Positions 1-6,835 of a DNA stretch of 8,665 nucleotides are shown here, one piece after another. Position numbers and translations under genes: made by a program. Location of the stretch: contig QHTS01000217.1 in NCBI GenBank assembly GCA_003220905.1, positions 1 through 8,665 of the forward strand. Reading direction: 5' to 3'. The stretch is from Gemmatimonadota bacterium. GTDB lineage: Bacteria; Gemmatimonadota; Gemmatimonadetes; Gemmatimonadales; GWC2-71-9. The notes beneath the pieces were generated by a model. The model made no database searches. It was not told where the DNA came from and saw only the letters and a program-made list of their open reading frames with translations. The number at the start of each line of letters is the position of its first letter. Within the stretch, counting starts at the first letter, position 1.

Positions 1-465
1 GTGCTCCGCCCATACCTCGGCCGTCACCGGGTTCGTCGCCTCGTTGCCGTCCGACTCGGCATCGGTCCCCGGAGCGGCGTACACGCCGAGGTGCGAGTGG
101 TCGTCGATCAGCCCCGGCGTCACATACTTCCCCGTCCCATCCACGACCACCGCGCCCGGGGGGGGGGCGTCGACCTTCGCGCCCACCGCGACGATCCGCC
201 CATCCTTGAGCAGGATCGACCCGTTGGAAATCTCCTGGCCCGTCGCGGTCATGATCGTGGCGTTGCGGATCAGCACCGGCGGGTTAGGATGCCGCACGTA
301 GGTGGACGGATACTGCGGTCGCGCCACGCTCGTGCTGTCGGCGGACGCGACCGGCGCCGGGGGCGCCGGCGTCGCGGCCGCGGGTGCCGGCGCCGGGCGG
401 GTGCCTCCCCCGGCCGACGCGCACGCACCCGTGAGGGCGAGCAGCAGAGACAACAAGGGCCGCAT
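1..465 (-). CDS. Imidazolonepropionase-like amidohydrolase, exported, N-terminal part (cut by window edge)
   Basis: The first 155 codons are present and the frame is still open at the edge. The N-terminus has a short hydrophobic run (PLLSLLLALTGAC) ending at Cys15, followed by a low-complexity Ala/Pro linker (residues 18-42), typical of a lipoprotein tethered to a membrane. Residues 63-119 form the small beta-sandwich that opens amidohydrolase-superfamily enzymes (VLIRNATIMTATG, ILLKDGRIVAVG). TPGLIDDHSHLG (116-127) carries the metal-binding HxH pair, His123 and His125. The remaining ligands and the catalytic Asp are outside the window, so the substrate cannot be named; relatives include imidazolonepropionase and prolidase-like dipeptidases. 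The ATG at 465 is supported by GGAGGA seven bases upstream. It follows the M16 partner gene by 21 nt, so it is probably the next gene in the operon. A C10 run encodes Pro101-103. The lipobox is slightly atypical (Leu at -4, Thr at -3), so signal peptidase I cleavage is possible instead. Confidence 0.85.
   Translation of the reverse strand, partial: MRPLLSLLLALTGACASAGGGTRPAPAPAAATPAPPAPVASADSTSVARPQYPSTYVRHPNPPVLIRNATIMTATGQEISNGSILLKDGRIVAVGAKVDAPPPGAVVVDGTGKYVTPGLIDDHSHLGVYAAPGTDAESDGNEATNPVTAEVWAEH
158..167 (-). repeat. C10 homopolymer inside the imidazolonepropionase-like gene
   Basis: The minus strand has ten C encoding Pro101-103, about fifteen codons before the metal-binding HxH. A one-base length change would remove the catalytic domain. 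It may be a mutable tract or a place where a sequencing error would be likely; the gene reads in frame as given. Confidence 0.7.
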
Positions 466-472
466 GCTGGTG

Positions 473-478
473 TCCTCC
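473..478 (-). promoter_or_regulatory. Shine-Dalgarno site of the amidohydrolase gene
   Basis: The minus strand reads GGAGGA here, seven bases before the ATG at 465. It is the best ribosome binding site in the window and fixes the start of the downstream amidohydrolase. It implies independent initiation at this gene, unlike the overlapping genes just upstream. Confidence 0.75.
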
Positions 479-486
479 GTCCCGAG

Positions 487-2607
487 TTACCTGACGAGTT
501 CGACCAAGAACGGTTGTCCCACGAATTCCGTTTTGAGAAGGCGTCGGGGAGCATCGGTACCCACGTACATCGTGAAGGGCACCCGTGAGCCGGTCACGTC
601 GATGCGGAATCCCTGGAACGTGCCGGCCGGGACGGTAACGGCCTCCGGCGCCCCCACCTTGAACGTGAGCACCTTGATGGCATTCTCGCTCGGCGTGAAG
701 AAGGTCATCGCGAAGGTCTTGCCGGGCGCGAGCGGCAGCGCGGGCACGACGAACGGGACGGCGTTCTCGTCCACCGTTCCCGGCGGCAACACCGTATCGA
801 TCTCGAAGCGCTTCACCGAGCCGTCCGGCTGCGGAGCCGCACTCGCGCCTGTCACGCGGCCTCCGGCGTAGGTCAGGTGGGTCTCGGCCTTCTGGCCCTG
901 CTGCGTCGTCACCTGATCGACCTGGCGCACCATCCCGCTGGCGGGCTCGAGCACGAGCGTCGTCTGCTGCTGGAACGCGCCGGTCGCCAGATTCGACCGC
1001 TCCGCGTACACGAGCGAATCCGGGGAGGGCCGCCGAATCTCGGAAACCGTGAACCCCACTGGATTCCCCTGGATCACGACGCGCGAGCTGTCGGTGTGAG
1101 CGGCGAATTGCGCGACGTCGAGCGCCACCGGCCCCGTCGGCGGGGTGAGATCGGCGGGCGTGAGCGGCTTGCCGTCCACATCCACCATCCGAAGGGGGGC
1201 GATCGTTTGGAGCCGGTCGTACAACTTCGCTCCATCGCCCACCACGACGATCGTGAGCGCGCCGCGCCGGTACAGCCGTGCGGCGGCCGCCCGCGCCTGC
1301 GGCGCCGTCACGACGCCGAGCCGGTCGCGGTACAGCCGCAGATACTCGTCGCCGAGGCCGAGCAGCTTCACGCTCGCTACCTGGCTGGCGATCTGGCTCG
1401 GCGTCTCGATCGTGAGCGGGAAGGAGCCGATGAGGAATCCCTTCGTGGCGGCGAGCTCCGAGTCCGGAATCGTCTCGCTCCTGATCCGATCGATTTGATG
1501 CAACAGCTCGCGCAAGGCACTGTCCGCCGCGTCCGTGCGGACCTCCGCGGTGGCCTGCCAGTAGCCGAGGCCGCGGTAGCGATGGAGGGAAGCGTACGCG
1601 CCGTACGTCCAGCTCTTCTGCTCCCGCAGGATGAGGAAGAGCCGCGAGTCCGGTCCGCCGCCAAGCACTTGGGTCGCGACGCGGCCGGGATAGTAGACCG
1701 GGTCGGTCGGCGGGATGGTCGTGTTGCCGAGCGCGATGTTCGCCTGCGCCGAGCCCGGCCGGTGCACGAGCAGGATGTCCGTCGCGACCCGCGTGGCGGG
1801 AACGGGCAGGGCGGGGCTCGGCGGCGGCGCGCCGCGCCAGCCCGCGAACGCCTTCGCCACGAGGTCCCGCACCTGGGCGTCCGTCACGTCCCCCGCGACC
1901 ACGAGCAGCGCACCGACCGGCCTCAGGCGCTGCCGGGCGAACTGCGTCACGTCATCGCGGGTGACGGCGCGATAGCTCTCGCGGGTCGCGCTCCGGCCGT
2001 AGGGGTTGCGGCCGTAGATCTCGCTCCCGAAGAACCGCTGCGCCACGGCGCCCGGCTGCGACAGCTGCAACGCCAGCGCGGACAGCGCCCGCGTGCGGGC
2101 CAGCTCCAGCTCGCTCTCCGGGAACGTCGGATGCAGCGTCACGTCCCCGAGCAGATCGAACACCAGCCCCGCCTGGTCGCTCAGCGCATCGGCGGAGATC
2201 GTGAGGAAATCGTCTCCCGAGGACGCCGCCAGCGTGCCGCCCACGCCTTCAATCGTGGCGGCGATCTGCTCCGCGCCGCGGCTGTCGGTGCCCTTGGAGA
2301 GCAGCTCCGCCGCGAGGGCGGACAGCCCCTCCTTGCCCGCCGCGTCGTAAATCCCACCGGCGCGGAAAGAGAGGGTCACCGAGACGACCGGCTGCTCATG
2401 GTGCTCGATGACGACGAGCTGCAGTCCGTTGGCGAGCGTCGCCTCCTTGAACGGCGGGAAGCGGACGGGCGTGAGGGGCGTCGGCTTGGGGGGCGCGGTG
2501 GGGAAGGCTTGGGCGGACAGGGGGACGGGCGGACGGGCGGACAGGAGGAGGCCGACCACCGCGACCACCGTCCGCCCGTCAACCTGTCCGCCCGTCCGCC
2601 GTATCAC
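487..2607 (-). CDS. Exported inactive M16 peptidase subunit with C-terminal DUF3108-like extension
   Basis: A 706-residue protein. Residues 1-34 look like a signal peptide: Arg-rich start, hydrophobic VVAVVGLLL, cleavage near LSAQA. Residues ~47-470 are two M16 half-domains. Where active members have HxxEH, this one has GLSALAAE (94-101), so the zinc ligands are replaced by Ala97, Ala100 and Glu101. It keeps the Arg/Tyr pair of the second half-domain (Arg328, Tyr335 in LREQKSWTYGAY). That combination is typical of the non-catalytic subunit of M16 heterodimers, which supplies substrate-binding residues to an active partner, here the gene just upstream. After ~470 comes a ~230-residue extension rich in beta strands, ending VPAGTFQGFRIDV and APRRLLKTE; its closest visible relative is the protein encoded at 3977-4747. 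The GTG start lies in a GTGA overlap with the upstream stop and gives a sensible signal peptide. The frame stays open upstream, but a start there would remove the signal from the N-terminus. The family is clear; the subunit role is inferred. Confidence 0.9.
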   Translation of the reverse strand: MIRRTGGQVDGRTVVAVVGLLLSARPPVPLSAQAFPTAPPKPTPLTPVRFPPFKEATLANGLQLVVIEHHEQPVVSVTLSFRAGGIYDAAGKEGLSALAAELLSKGTDSRGAEQIAATIEGVGGTLAASSGDDFLTISADALSDQAGLVFDLLGDVTLHPTFPESELELARTRALSALALQLSQPGAVAQRFFGSEIYGRNPYGRSATRESYRAVTRDDVTQFARQRLRPVGALLVVAGDVTDAQVRDLVAKAFAGWRGAPPPSPALPVPATRVATDILLVHRPGSAQANIALGNTTIPPTDPVYYPGRVATQVLGGGPDSRLFLILREQKSWTYGAYASLHRYRGLGYWQATAEVRTDAADSALRELLHQIDRIRSETIPDSELAATKGFLIGSFPLTIETPSQIASQVASVKLLGLGDEYLRLYRDRLGVVTAPQARAAAARLYRRGALTIVVVGDGAKLYDRLQTIAPLRMVDVDGKPLTPADLTPPTGPVALDVAQFAAHTDSSRVVIQGNPVGFTVSEIRRPSPDSLVYAERSNLATGAFQQQTTLVLEPASGMVRQVDQVTTQQGQKAETHLTYAGGRVTGASAAPQPDGSVKRFEIDTVLPPGTVDENAVPFVVPALPLAPGKTFAMTFFTPSENAIKVLTFKVGAPEAVTVPAGTFQGFRIDVTGSRVPFTMYVGTDAPRRLLKTEFVGQPFLVELVR
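2524..2600. repeat. 11-mer inverted/direct repeat cluster with 18-bp perfect inverted repeat
   Basis: GACGGGCGGAC occurs at 2524-2534 and 2532-2542, and its reverse complement at 2570-2580 and 2586-2596. Within this cluster 2528-2545 and 2583-2600 form a perfect 18-bp inverted repeat around a 37-nt loop. The cluster encodes the signal peptide of the inactive M16 subunit (codons 3-28). In the mRNA the 5' arm begins about five bases after the GTG start, so it could mask initiation. With two copies on each side, alternative pairings are possible. Confidence 0.85.
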
Positions 2608-3980
2608 CGCGCCCCCCCCCCGCCGCCCGCGGCAGGCTTCACGATGATCACGACCGCGTTCGCCGGATCGAGATACTTCGCCGCGGCCCGGCGGACATCC
2701 TCCCCGGTCACGGCCAGGAAGCGCTCCAAATCGCTGTTGATCTCGGCCAGCGACGGATGGAACATGTCGTAGTGATGCAGCTCTTCGGCCTTCCCGAGCG
2801 TGGTTTCGCGGGTGTGCACGAAGCTCGCGCGGAAGGTGTTCTTCGCCTTCGTCAGCTCCTCGTCCGTGACGCCGGTTGCCCGAATGCTGTCCAGCTGGGC
2901 GGTGACGATGGTGTCGAGCTTGAGCGGGTCCACGCCCTGGTTGGCGATGGCGAGGACGAGCAGCACGCCGGGCCCGCGCCGCGAATCGAATGGGTTCACG
3001 ATCACCTGGGTGCCGAGGGCGGCCTTCTCCCGCCGCACCACCGCCACGTTCAGGCGCGAGCTCTCTCCCTGGCCGAGGATGACGTTCAGGAGCTCGAGCG
3101 CGCGCGTGTCCGAGTCCGCATGGGGCGGCGCGCGATAGATTCGGATCACCGCCGGCAGATTCGCGTGCACGTCGGTCACCTCGCGCCGCTGCATGCCCGG
3201 TGAGACGCGGGCAGCGCAGCTCACCGGCGGTGGCACGGCGTGGCGCGGAATCTCGCTGAAGTATTGATTCACGTACCGCCGCAGCTCGAGGGGCTTGAAG
3301 TCGCCCACGACGACGAGCGTGGCGTTGTTGGGGGCGTAGTAGGTGTCGAAGAAGGCCCGGACGTCGGAGAGCTGTGCACCGTTGAGGTCGTCCATCGACC
3401 CGATGACCGTGTGCGCGTAGGCGAAGCACCCGGCGCTGTCGAACGGCCAGGTCATGCCTTCGATGAACGCGGGCGAGTACGGCTGGTTGTCGATCCGCAG
3501 CCGGCGCTCCTCCTTCACCGTTTCCCGCTGGTTCTGGAAGTTCTCATCGGTGATGGCGAGCGACCGCATGCGGTCGGCCTCGAGCCAGAGGGCCAAGTTC
3601 AGGCGATTCGAGGGCAGCGTCTCGTAGTAGTTCGTGCGGTCTTCCGCGGTGCTGCCGTTTTCCGACCCGCCGGCCCGCGAGACCAGCTGGAAGTGCTCGC
3701 CCTTCTTCACGTGGGCCGAGCCCTCGAACATCATGTGCTCGAACAGGTGCGCGAAGCCCGAGCGGCCCGGCCGCTCGTTGCGCGACCCGGTGTTGTACCA
3801 CACGTCCACCGACACGATGGGCGTCGAGTGATCTTCCGAGTAGAGGACGCGCAGGCCGTTGGGCAGCGTGAACGCTTCGTACGCGATCTGGCCGGCCTGG
3901 CCGAGCAGCGCGGGAGCGAGCGAGGCGCCGAGGAGCAGCAGTCCTCCGACGACGGACGGGACGCGCAGACGACCTCTCAC
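2604..3980 (-). CDS. Exported M16 zinc metallopeptidase, catalytically intact
   Basis: A 458-residue protein of usual length for a bacterial M16B peptidase (two half-domains). Residues 1-28 form a signal peptide (basic start, VVGGLLLLGASLAPALLG), placing the enzyme in the periplasm or outside. The inverted zinc motif HLFEH is intact at 78-82 (ligands His78 and His82, catalytic Glu81). The distal Glu lies in VKEERR (Glu157/158), about 75 residues downstream as the family requires. TAEDRTNYYETLP (111-123) is a conserved substrate-side stretch. The second half-domain (~200-450) lacks the Arg/Tyr pair found in the next gene, so the two proteins are complementary and probably form an active/inactive dimer that degrades peptides. 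The GTG start at 3980 overlaps the upstream stop as GTGA, with no Shine-Dalgarno site visible, so translation is probably coupled. The C-terminus is a Gly5 run encoded by a G10 tract, immediately before a second GTGA overlap with the partner gene. Confidence 0.93.
   Translation of the reverse strand: MRGRLRVPSVVGGLLLLGASLAPALLGQAGQIAYEAFTLPNGLRVLYSEDHSTPIVSVDVWYNTGSRNERPGRSGFAHLFEHMMFEGSAHVKKGEHFQLVSRAGGSENGSTAEDRTNYYETLPSNRLNLALWLEADRMRSLAITDENFQNQRETVKEERRLRIDNQPYSPAFIEGMTWPFDSAGCFAYAHTVIGSMDDLNGAQLSDVRAFFDTYYAPNNATLVVVGDFKPLELRRYVNQYFSEIPRHAVPPPVSCAARVSPGMQRREVTDVHANLPAVIRIYRAPPHADSDTRALELLNVILGQGESSRLNVAVVRREKAALGTQVIVNPFDSRRGPGVLLVLAIANQGVDPLKLDTIVTAQLDSIRATGVTDEELTKAKNTFRASFVHTRETTLGKAEELHHYDMFHPSLAEINSDLERFLAVTGEDVRRAAAKYLDPANAVVIIVKPAAGGGGGAR
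2612..2621 (-). repeat. G10 homopolymer at the junction of the two M16 genes
   Basis: Ten consecutive G on the minus strand encode the Gly run ending the active M16 peptidase, five bases before its TGA. Reading the frames directly, one added G (or a -1 ribosomal slip) moves translation into the frame of the downstream M16 gene and reads through its GTG, fusing the two proteins. One lost G leads into the third frame. Confidence 0.8.
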
Positions 3981-4747
3981 GGGGGGGTGGGGACCACCGG
4001 CCCCGACCCGACCAGCTCGAACGAAAACGTCCCGTCCAGCGTCTGGCCCTTCACCACGCGGCGGGGGCCCGTGCGGGTGGCGAAGATCCGGAAGCCGCCG
4101 CTCCGCAACGGCAGGACGTCGAACCGGCCGGCGGGGACCTCGATCGAGGTGGGCGATTCGGCGACGAAGCTCAGCGTCACGAGCGAGTCGTCGAATTCCT
4201 TGTACGCCGGGACGGCGAGCGAATCACCCGGCACCGCGTTCGATACGGCGCCCGCGAGGAACACGTAGTCCGAGAACACGGTGCCCGGGGCGAAGGGGCG
4301 GTTTACCGGAACGATCTTCACGGCACCGCTCTTGGTCCCCACCCGGCGGCGACCGGAGATCTCGCCCCGCTTCACTTCCAGATCGTGCTCCACCATCACC
4401 GTGTCGCTCCGCGGCGAAAAGAGATCGATGTGGTGAAAGGTGGAGATCGGCTGGCTCGTCAGGCGGTTCACCACGACGCGCAACCGCTCCTCCTCGACCG
4501 GCCGGAATTCCGACGTCGCCGTATACACGAGCTCCTGGGTCATCTCGAGCGGGCGGATCTCGTACTGCCATACCGCCCACCCCCGCTCCTCGCCCCGCAG
4601 CCGAAACACGAACGAGTCACGCGTCGCGGGGACCTGGGCGACATCGAACTGGAGCGTCCTGGGGCCGGGGGGGGGACCCGACGTCTGGGCGGTCGCGGCC
4701 GACGTGAGTGGGGGACTAGCGAGCAGCAGGAAACAGAGCCAGCGCAT
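3977..4747 (-). CDS. Exported protein of unknown function, DUF3108-like
   Basis: A 256-residue protein I cannot assign to an enzyme. Residues 1-20 are a signal peptide (MRWLCFLLLA, cleavage near AATA/Q), so it is exported. The mature part is rich in alternating hydrophobic strands with many charged residues, and no catalytic motif is visible. The C-terminal half (about 140-247) resembles DUF3108-type proteins: a stretch like PFAPGTVFSDYVFLAG (151-166), then EVPAGRFDVLPL (203-214), then RTGPRRVVKG (225-234) and a closing FSFELV. The same order of motifs occurs in the C-terminal extension of the inactive M16 subunit two genes on, so the two are probably paralogous domains. The ATG at 4747 was chosen because it places the signal peptide first; it sits 32 nt inside the upstream hydrolase gene, with only a weak, distant AGAAGG. 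The stop overlaps the M16 start as GTGA. A C9 tract encodes Pro25-27, so slippage there would truncate the protein early. Confidence 0.8.
   Translation of the reverse strand: MRWLCFLLLASPPLTSAATAQTSGPPPGPRTLQFDVAQVPATRDSFVFRLRGEERGWAVWQYEIRPLEMTQELVYTATSEFRPVEEERLRVVVNRLTSQPISTFHHIDLFSPRSDTVMVEHDLEVKRGEISGRRRVGTKSGAVKIVPVNRPFAPGTVFSDYVFLAGAVSNAVPGDSLAVPAYKEFDDSLVTLSFVAESPTSIEVPAGRFDVLPLRSGGFRIFATRTGPRRVVKGQTLDGTFSFELVGSGPVVPTPP
4667..4675 (-). repeat. C9 homopolymer near the start of the DUF3108-like gene
   Basis: Nine C on the minus strand encode Pro25-27, just after the predicted signal cleavage site. A one-base slip would abolish nearly the whole mature protein. The reading frame is intact as given. 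Confidence 0.7.
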
Positions 4748-5579
4748 TGGTCTCGAGAATCGCCTTCTTGTGCGGGTCGCTGAGCGGCAGCGCCAGGAAC
4801 TGGTCGATGTTGATCCGCATGTCCTTGACACCGGGGCTCGGCCAGTCCGTGCCCCATAGGACCCGATCCGCGAGCTCCGAGAGACGCGGAAAGTACTCCA
4901 ACAACCGGGCGGGCGGTATCCCGGAGACGTCGAGCCACACCCCCCGGTGGCGTCGCAAAACGAAAAACGCCTCCTCCATGTACAGCGGCCGGCCGCCGTG
5001 TGCCATGACGATGCGCAGATCGGGAAAGTCGATGGCGACGTCGTCGAGCTCCAGCGGGTTGCCGTACTTGGAGCGGGCTCCGGGAAAAATACTCGTGCCG
5101 GTGTGAATCATCACGGGCAGGCCGCGCTCTTCGCAGCGCCGATAGATCTCGCCCAGCGCGGTGAGCCCGTCGGTGTAGGCGTTCGCGGGGAACCGCTGAT
5201 GCGGCGGATGGATCTTCACGAGCCGGATCCCCAGGTCCACCAGGCGGTCCACGTCACCCGCGGCATCCCGCGTGAAGCGCGGATGCACCCCTCCATACGG
5301 GAGCAGCCGCTCGGGATTGGCTGCGGCGTACTTGGCGGAAAAGACGTTCGCCGCATCGGTGAAGCCCATCACGTCGGGCGAGGGGTAGTTGACGAGCCCC
5401 GCGCGCCACACGCCGGCGCGGTCCATCACCTCGAGCAGCGCCCGGGGATCCTCCATGACCTGGATCATGCGGTCGCGATCCACCTCCTTGCCGCGCCACA
5501 TGACGGCGAGCGCCGCGGGCTTGAGCTCGCGCCACGGCTGGACATGGATGTGCACGTCGGTGATGCGGCTCAGCTGCAC
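4716..5579 (-). CDS. Amidohydrolase_2 family (PF04909-type) metal-dependent hydrolase
   Basis: A 287-residue TIM-barrel hydrolase of normal family length. Ligand motifs are in order: DVHIH at 8-12 (His10, His12), MIHTG at 157-161 (His159), MAHGG at 192-196 (His194) and GTDWP at 243-247 (Asp245). That His-His-His-Asp set matches the single-metal ACMSD / 2-pyrone-4,6-dicarboxylate hydrolase / gamma-resorcylate decarboxylase group, so it may be a C-C or C-O hydrolase or a decarboxylase acting on a small carboxylate; the substrate is unknown. No signal peptide is present, so it is cytoplasmic, in contrast to most products of this operon. The GTG start at 5579 follows an in-frame TAG at the end of the chitinase gene, leaving a 9-nt gap and no usable ATG upstream. 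No Shine-Dalgarno site is visible, consistent with coupling to the upstream gene. Its end overlaps the next gene by 32 nt. Confidence 0.88.
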   Translation of the reverse strand: MQLSRITDVHIHVQPWRELKPAALAVMWRGKEVDRDRMIQVMEDPRALLEVMDRAGVWRAGLVNYPSPDVMGFTDAANVFSAKYAAANPERLLPYGGVHPRFTRDAAGDVDRLVDLGIRLVKIHPPHQRFPANAYTDGLTALGEIYRRCEERGLPVMIHTGTSIFPGARSKYGNPLELDDVAIDFPDLRIVMAHGGRPLYMEEAFFVLRRHRGVWLDVSGIPPARLLEYFPRLSELADRVLWGTDWPSPGVKDMRINIDQFLALPLSDPHKKAILETNALALFPAAR

Positions 5580-5588
5580 GAACGAAAT

Positions 5589-6830
5589 CTAGTCGCGGTC
5601 GGGCGCAAGGCCGCGATGAATAGCGCGGAGCAGGGTGCCGTCGTCCCCGCTCAGCTCCCAGAACATGACCCCGCCCAGCCCCCGCTCACGCACATATCTG
5701 GCCTTCAGCTCCACCGACTGGGAATCATCGTAGCTGATCCAAATCCGCCTCTCTGCATTGTAGAGCCAGGGCACCTGCGCCTCTCGATGCCAGTACCGTC
5801 GGAAGCCGTGCCGCTCCGGGTCCTTGCTCGTCAGCACACGATAGTCGATGCCGCCGCTGCCCCAGTCCGGCGCGCCCGTGTAGTCGGCCTTCTGAAACAG
5901 CCCGTCACGCTCCGGTGTGACACCGCCGTAGCCCCGACCGTAGAACGGCACGCCCACCGCCAGCTGGCGCGCCGGCACGCGGGCGTCGAGAAACAGTCGC
6001 ATCGACGCCTCGATGTTGAGCTCGGGCGTTGGATCGCCCGGCACGGCATACAGCGGCGCGTTGAAGTGGGCAATGGTGTCGACCGAATGGTAGTCGTACG
6101 TCATCACGTTGATCCAGTCGAGGTAACGCGGCAGCGCTACCAGCTCGAGGTTCGCGATCTCCCAGGGTCGTGCCGACGCGGCGATCGTGAGCTCGTAGCG
6201 GCGTCCCGCTCGTTCGCCCACCGAGTCCAGCTGCCGGCGGAGCTCCGCGAGTAGCAGTGTCAGGTTGCCTCGGTCCTCTGGCCGGTAACTGTTCTCGGGC
6301 AGTCCCCCCGCGACCGGGAACTCCCAGTCGATATCGACGCCGTCGAACACCAGCGGGAAACGGCGGATGAAGAGGTCGATCGTGGAAGCCGCTAACTGTG
6401 TACGCGCCTCGGGGGTCGCGGCTCCGTCCGAGAAGTACCTGGACCCACCCCAGCCGCCGAGGGAGATCAGGACGCGCAGGTGCGGGAAGCGCTGCTTCAG
6501 GCCGGCCAGCTCCTTGAAGTTCGCGCTGTCCAGGCCAGGATCGCCGAGCGCGGCCCGACCGTCGGCCGCCACGTGCCCGAAAGCGTAGAAAATGTGAGTC
6601 AGGCGATCGGCGGGGATATCGGCCACGCGCAACCCTTTGGCCCGCACGCCCCAGGAGGCGAGGTAAGCGATGACCCTGCGCTGCGATTGGGGTACAGCCT
6701 GAGGTGTTGGTGCGGCGCACGCCGATCCCAGCATGACGCTGCCGGCGGTGAGCCATGCGTGAACGGCCCAGCATGAGCAACGGGCCCGGCGAAGCGACGC
6801 CGGGCCCAGCTCCCCAACATTCGTGCCCAT
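5589..6830 (-). CDS. Exported GH18 chitinase
   Basis: A 413-residue glycoside hydrolase family 18 protein. The catalytic DxxDxDxE motif is intact in FDGVDIDWE (162-170), with Glu170 as the acid of the substrate-assisted mechanism. VLISLGGW (120-127) is the SxGG strand, MTYDYH (243-248) the conserved Met-Tyr-Asp-Tyr, and GVMFWELSGDD (387-397) holds the Trp at the base of the -1 site. Residues ~298-380 match the small alpha+beta insertion of subfamily A chitinases, which deepens the cleft and favours processive action. It should cleave beta-1,4-GlcNAc chains, feeding the SusC/D transporter encoded upstream. The N-terminus (RRAR, then WAVHAWLTAGSVMLGSAC) is an export signal, possibly a lipoprotein anchored at Cys38, though the lipobox is not canonical. 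The ATG at 6830 lies five bases after the SusD stop; an in-frame GTG directly precedes it and may be used instead. No carbohydrate-binding module is present. No Shine-Dalgarno site is visible, which suggests coupled translation. Confidence 0.93.
   Translation of the reverse strand: MGTNVGELGPASLRRARCSCWAVHAWLTAGSVMLGSACAAPTPQAVPQSQRRVIAYLASWGVRAKGLRVADIPADRLTHIFYAFGHVAADGRAALGDPGLDSANFKELAGLKQRFPHLRVLISLGGWGGSRYFSDGAATPEARTQLAASTIDLFIRRFPLVFDGVDIDWEFPVAGGLPENSYRPEDRGNLTLLLAELRRQLDSVGERAGRRYELTIAASARPWEIANLELVALPRYLDWINVMTYDYHSVDTIAHFNAPLYAVPGDPTPELNIEASMRLFLDARVPARQLAVGVPFYGRGYGGVTPERDGLFQKADYTGAPDWGSGGIDYRVLTSKDPERHGFRRYWHREAQVPWLYNAERRIWISYDDSQSVELKARYVRERGLGGVMFWELSGDDGTLLRAIHRGLAPDRD
6782..6807 (-). 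promoter_or_regulatory. Perfect 10-bp GC hairpin just inside the chitinase gene
   Basis: Arms 6782-6791 and 6798-6807 are exact reverse complements (GGGCCCGGCG and CGCCGGGCCC) around a 6-nt loop. It lies 28 nt after the SusD stop and covers codons 8-16 of the chitinase. No U-rich tract follows on the minus strand, so it does not look like a simple intrinsic terminator. It could stabilise the upstream susCD transcript end or reduce chitinase translation; this role is inferred. Confidence 0.6.
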
Positions 6831-6835
6831 CACGG

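Noticed and set aside
2524..2600. CRISPR array or insertion-sequence end at the 11-mer repeats
   Set aside because: Repeats are short, inverted, overlapping and not spaced by unique spacers; no transposase or cas gene is present, and the sequence stays in frame as a signal peptide.
877..2772. Long open frame on the plus strand (631 codons) opposite the M16 partner gene
   Set aside because: Arg/Gly/His-rich composition with no domain, and it is fully antisense to a clearly conserved M16 protein; typical of a high-GC shadow frame.
2608..3429. Upstream extension of the second M16 gene (980 residues in total)
   Set aside because: The extra 274 residues are Arg/Ala/Gly-rich noise overlapping the active M16 gene in another frame; the GTG at 2607 gives a proper signal peptide.
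4947..6254. Plus-strand open frame (435 codons) opposite the hydrolase and chitinase
   Set aside because: Low-complexity, His/Arg-rich translation without motifs; the opposite strand carries intact catalytic motifs of two families.
6782..6807. Rho-independent terminator after SusD
   Set aside because: The stem is strong but no U tract follows on the minus strand and the chitinase coding sequence runs through it.
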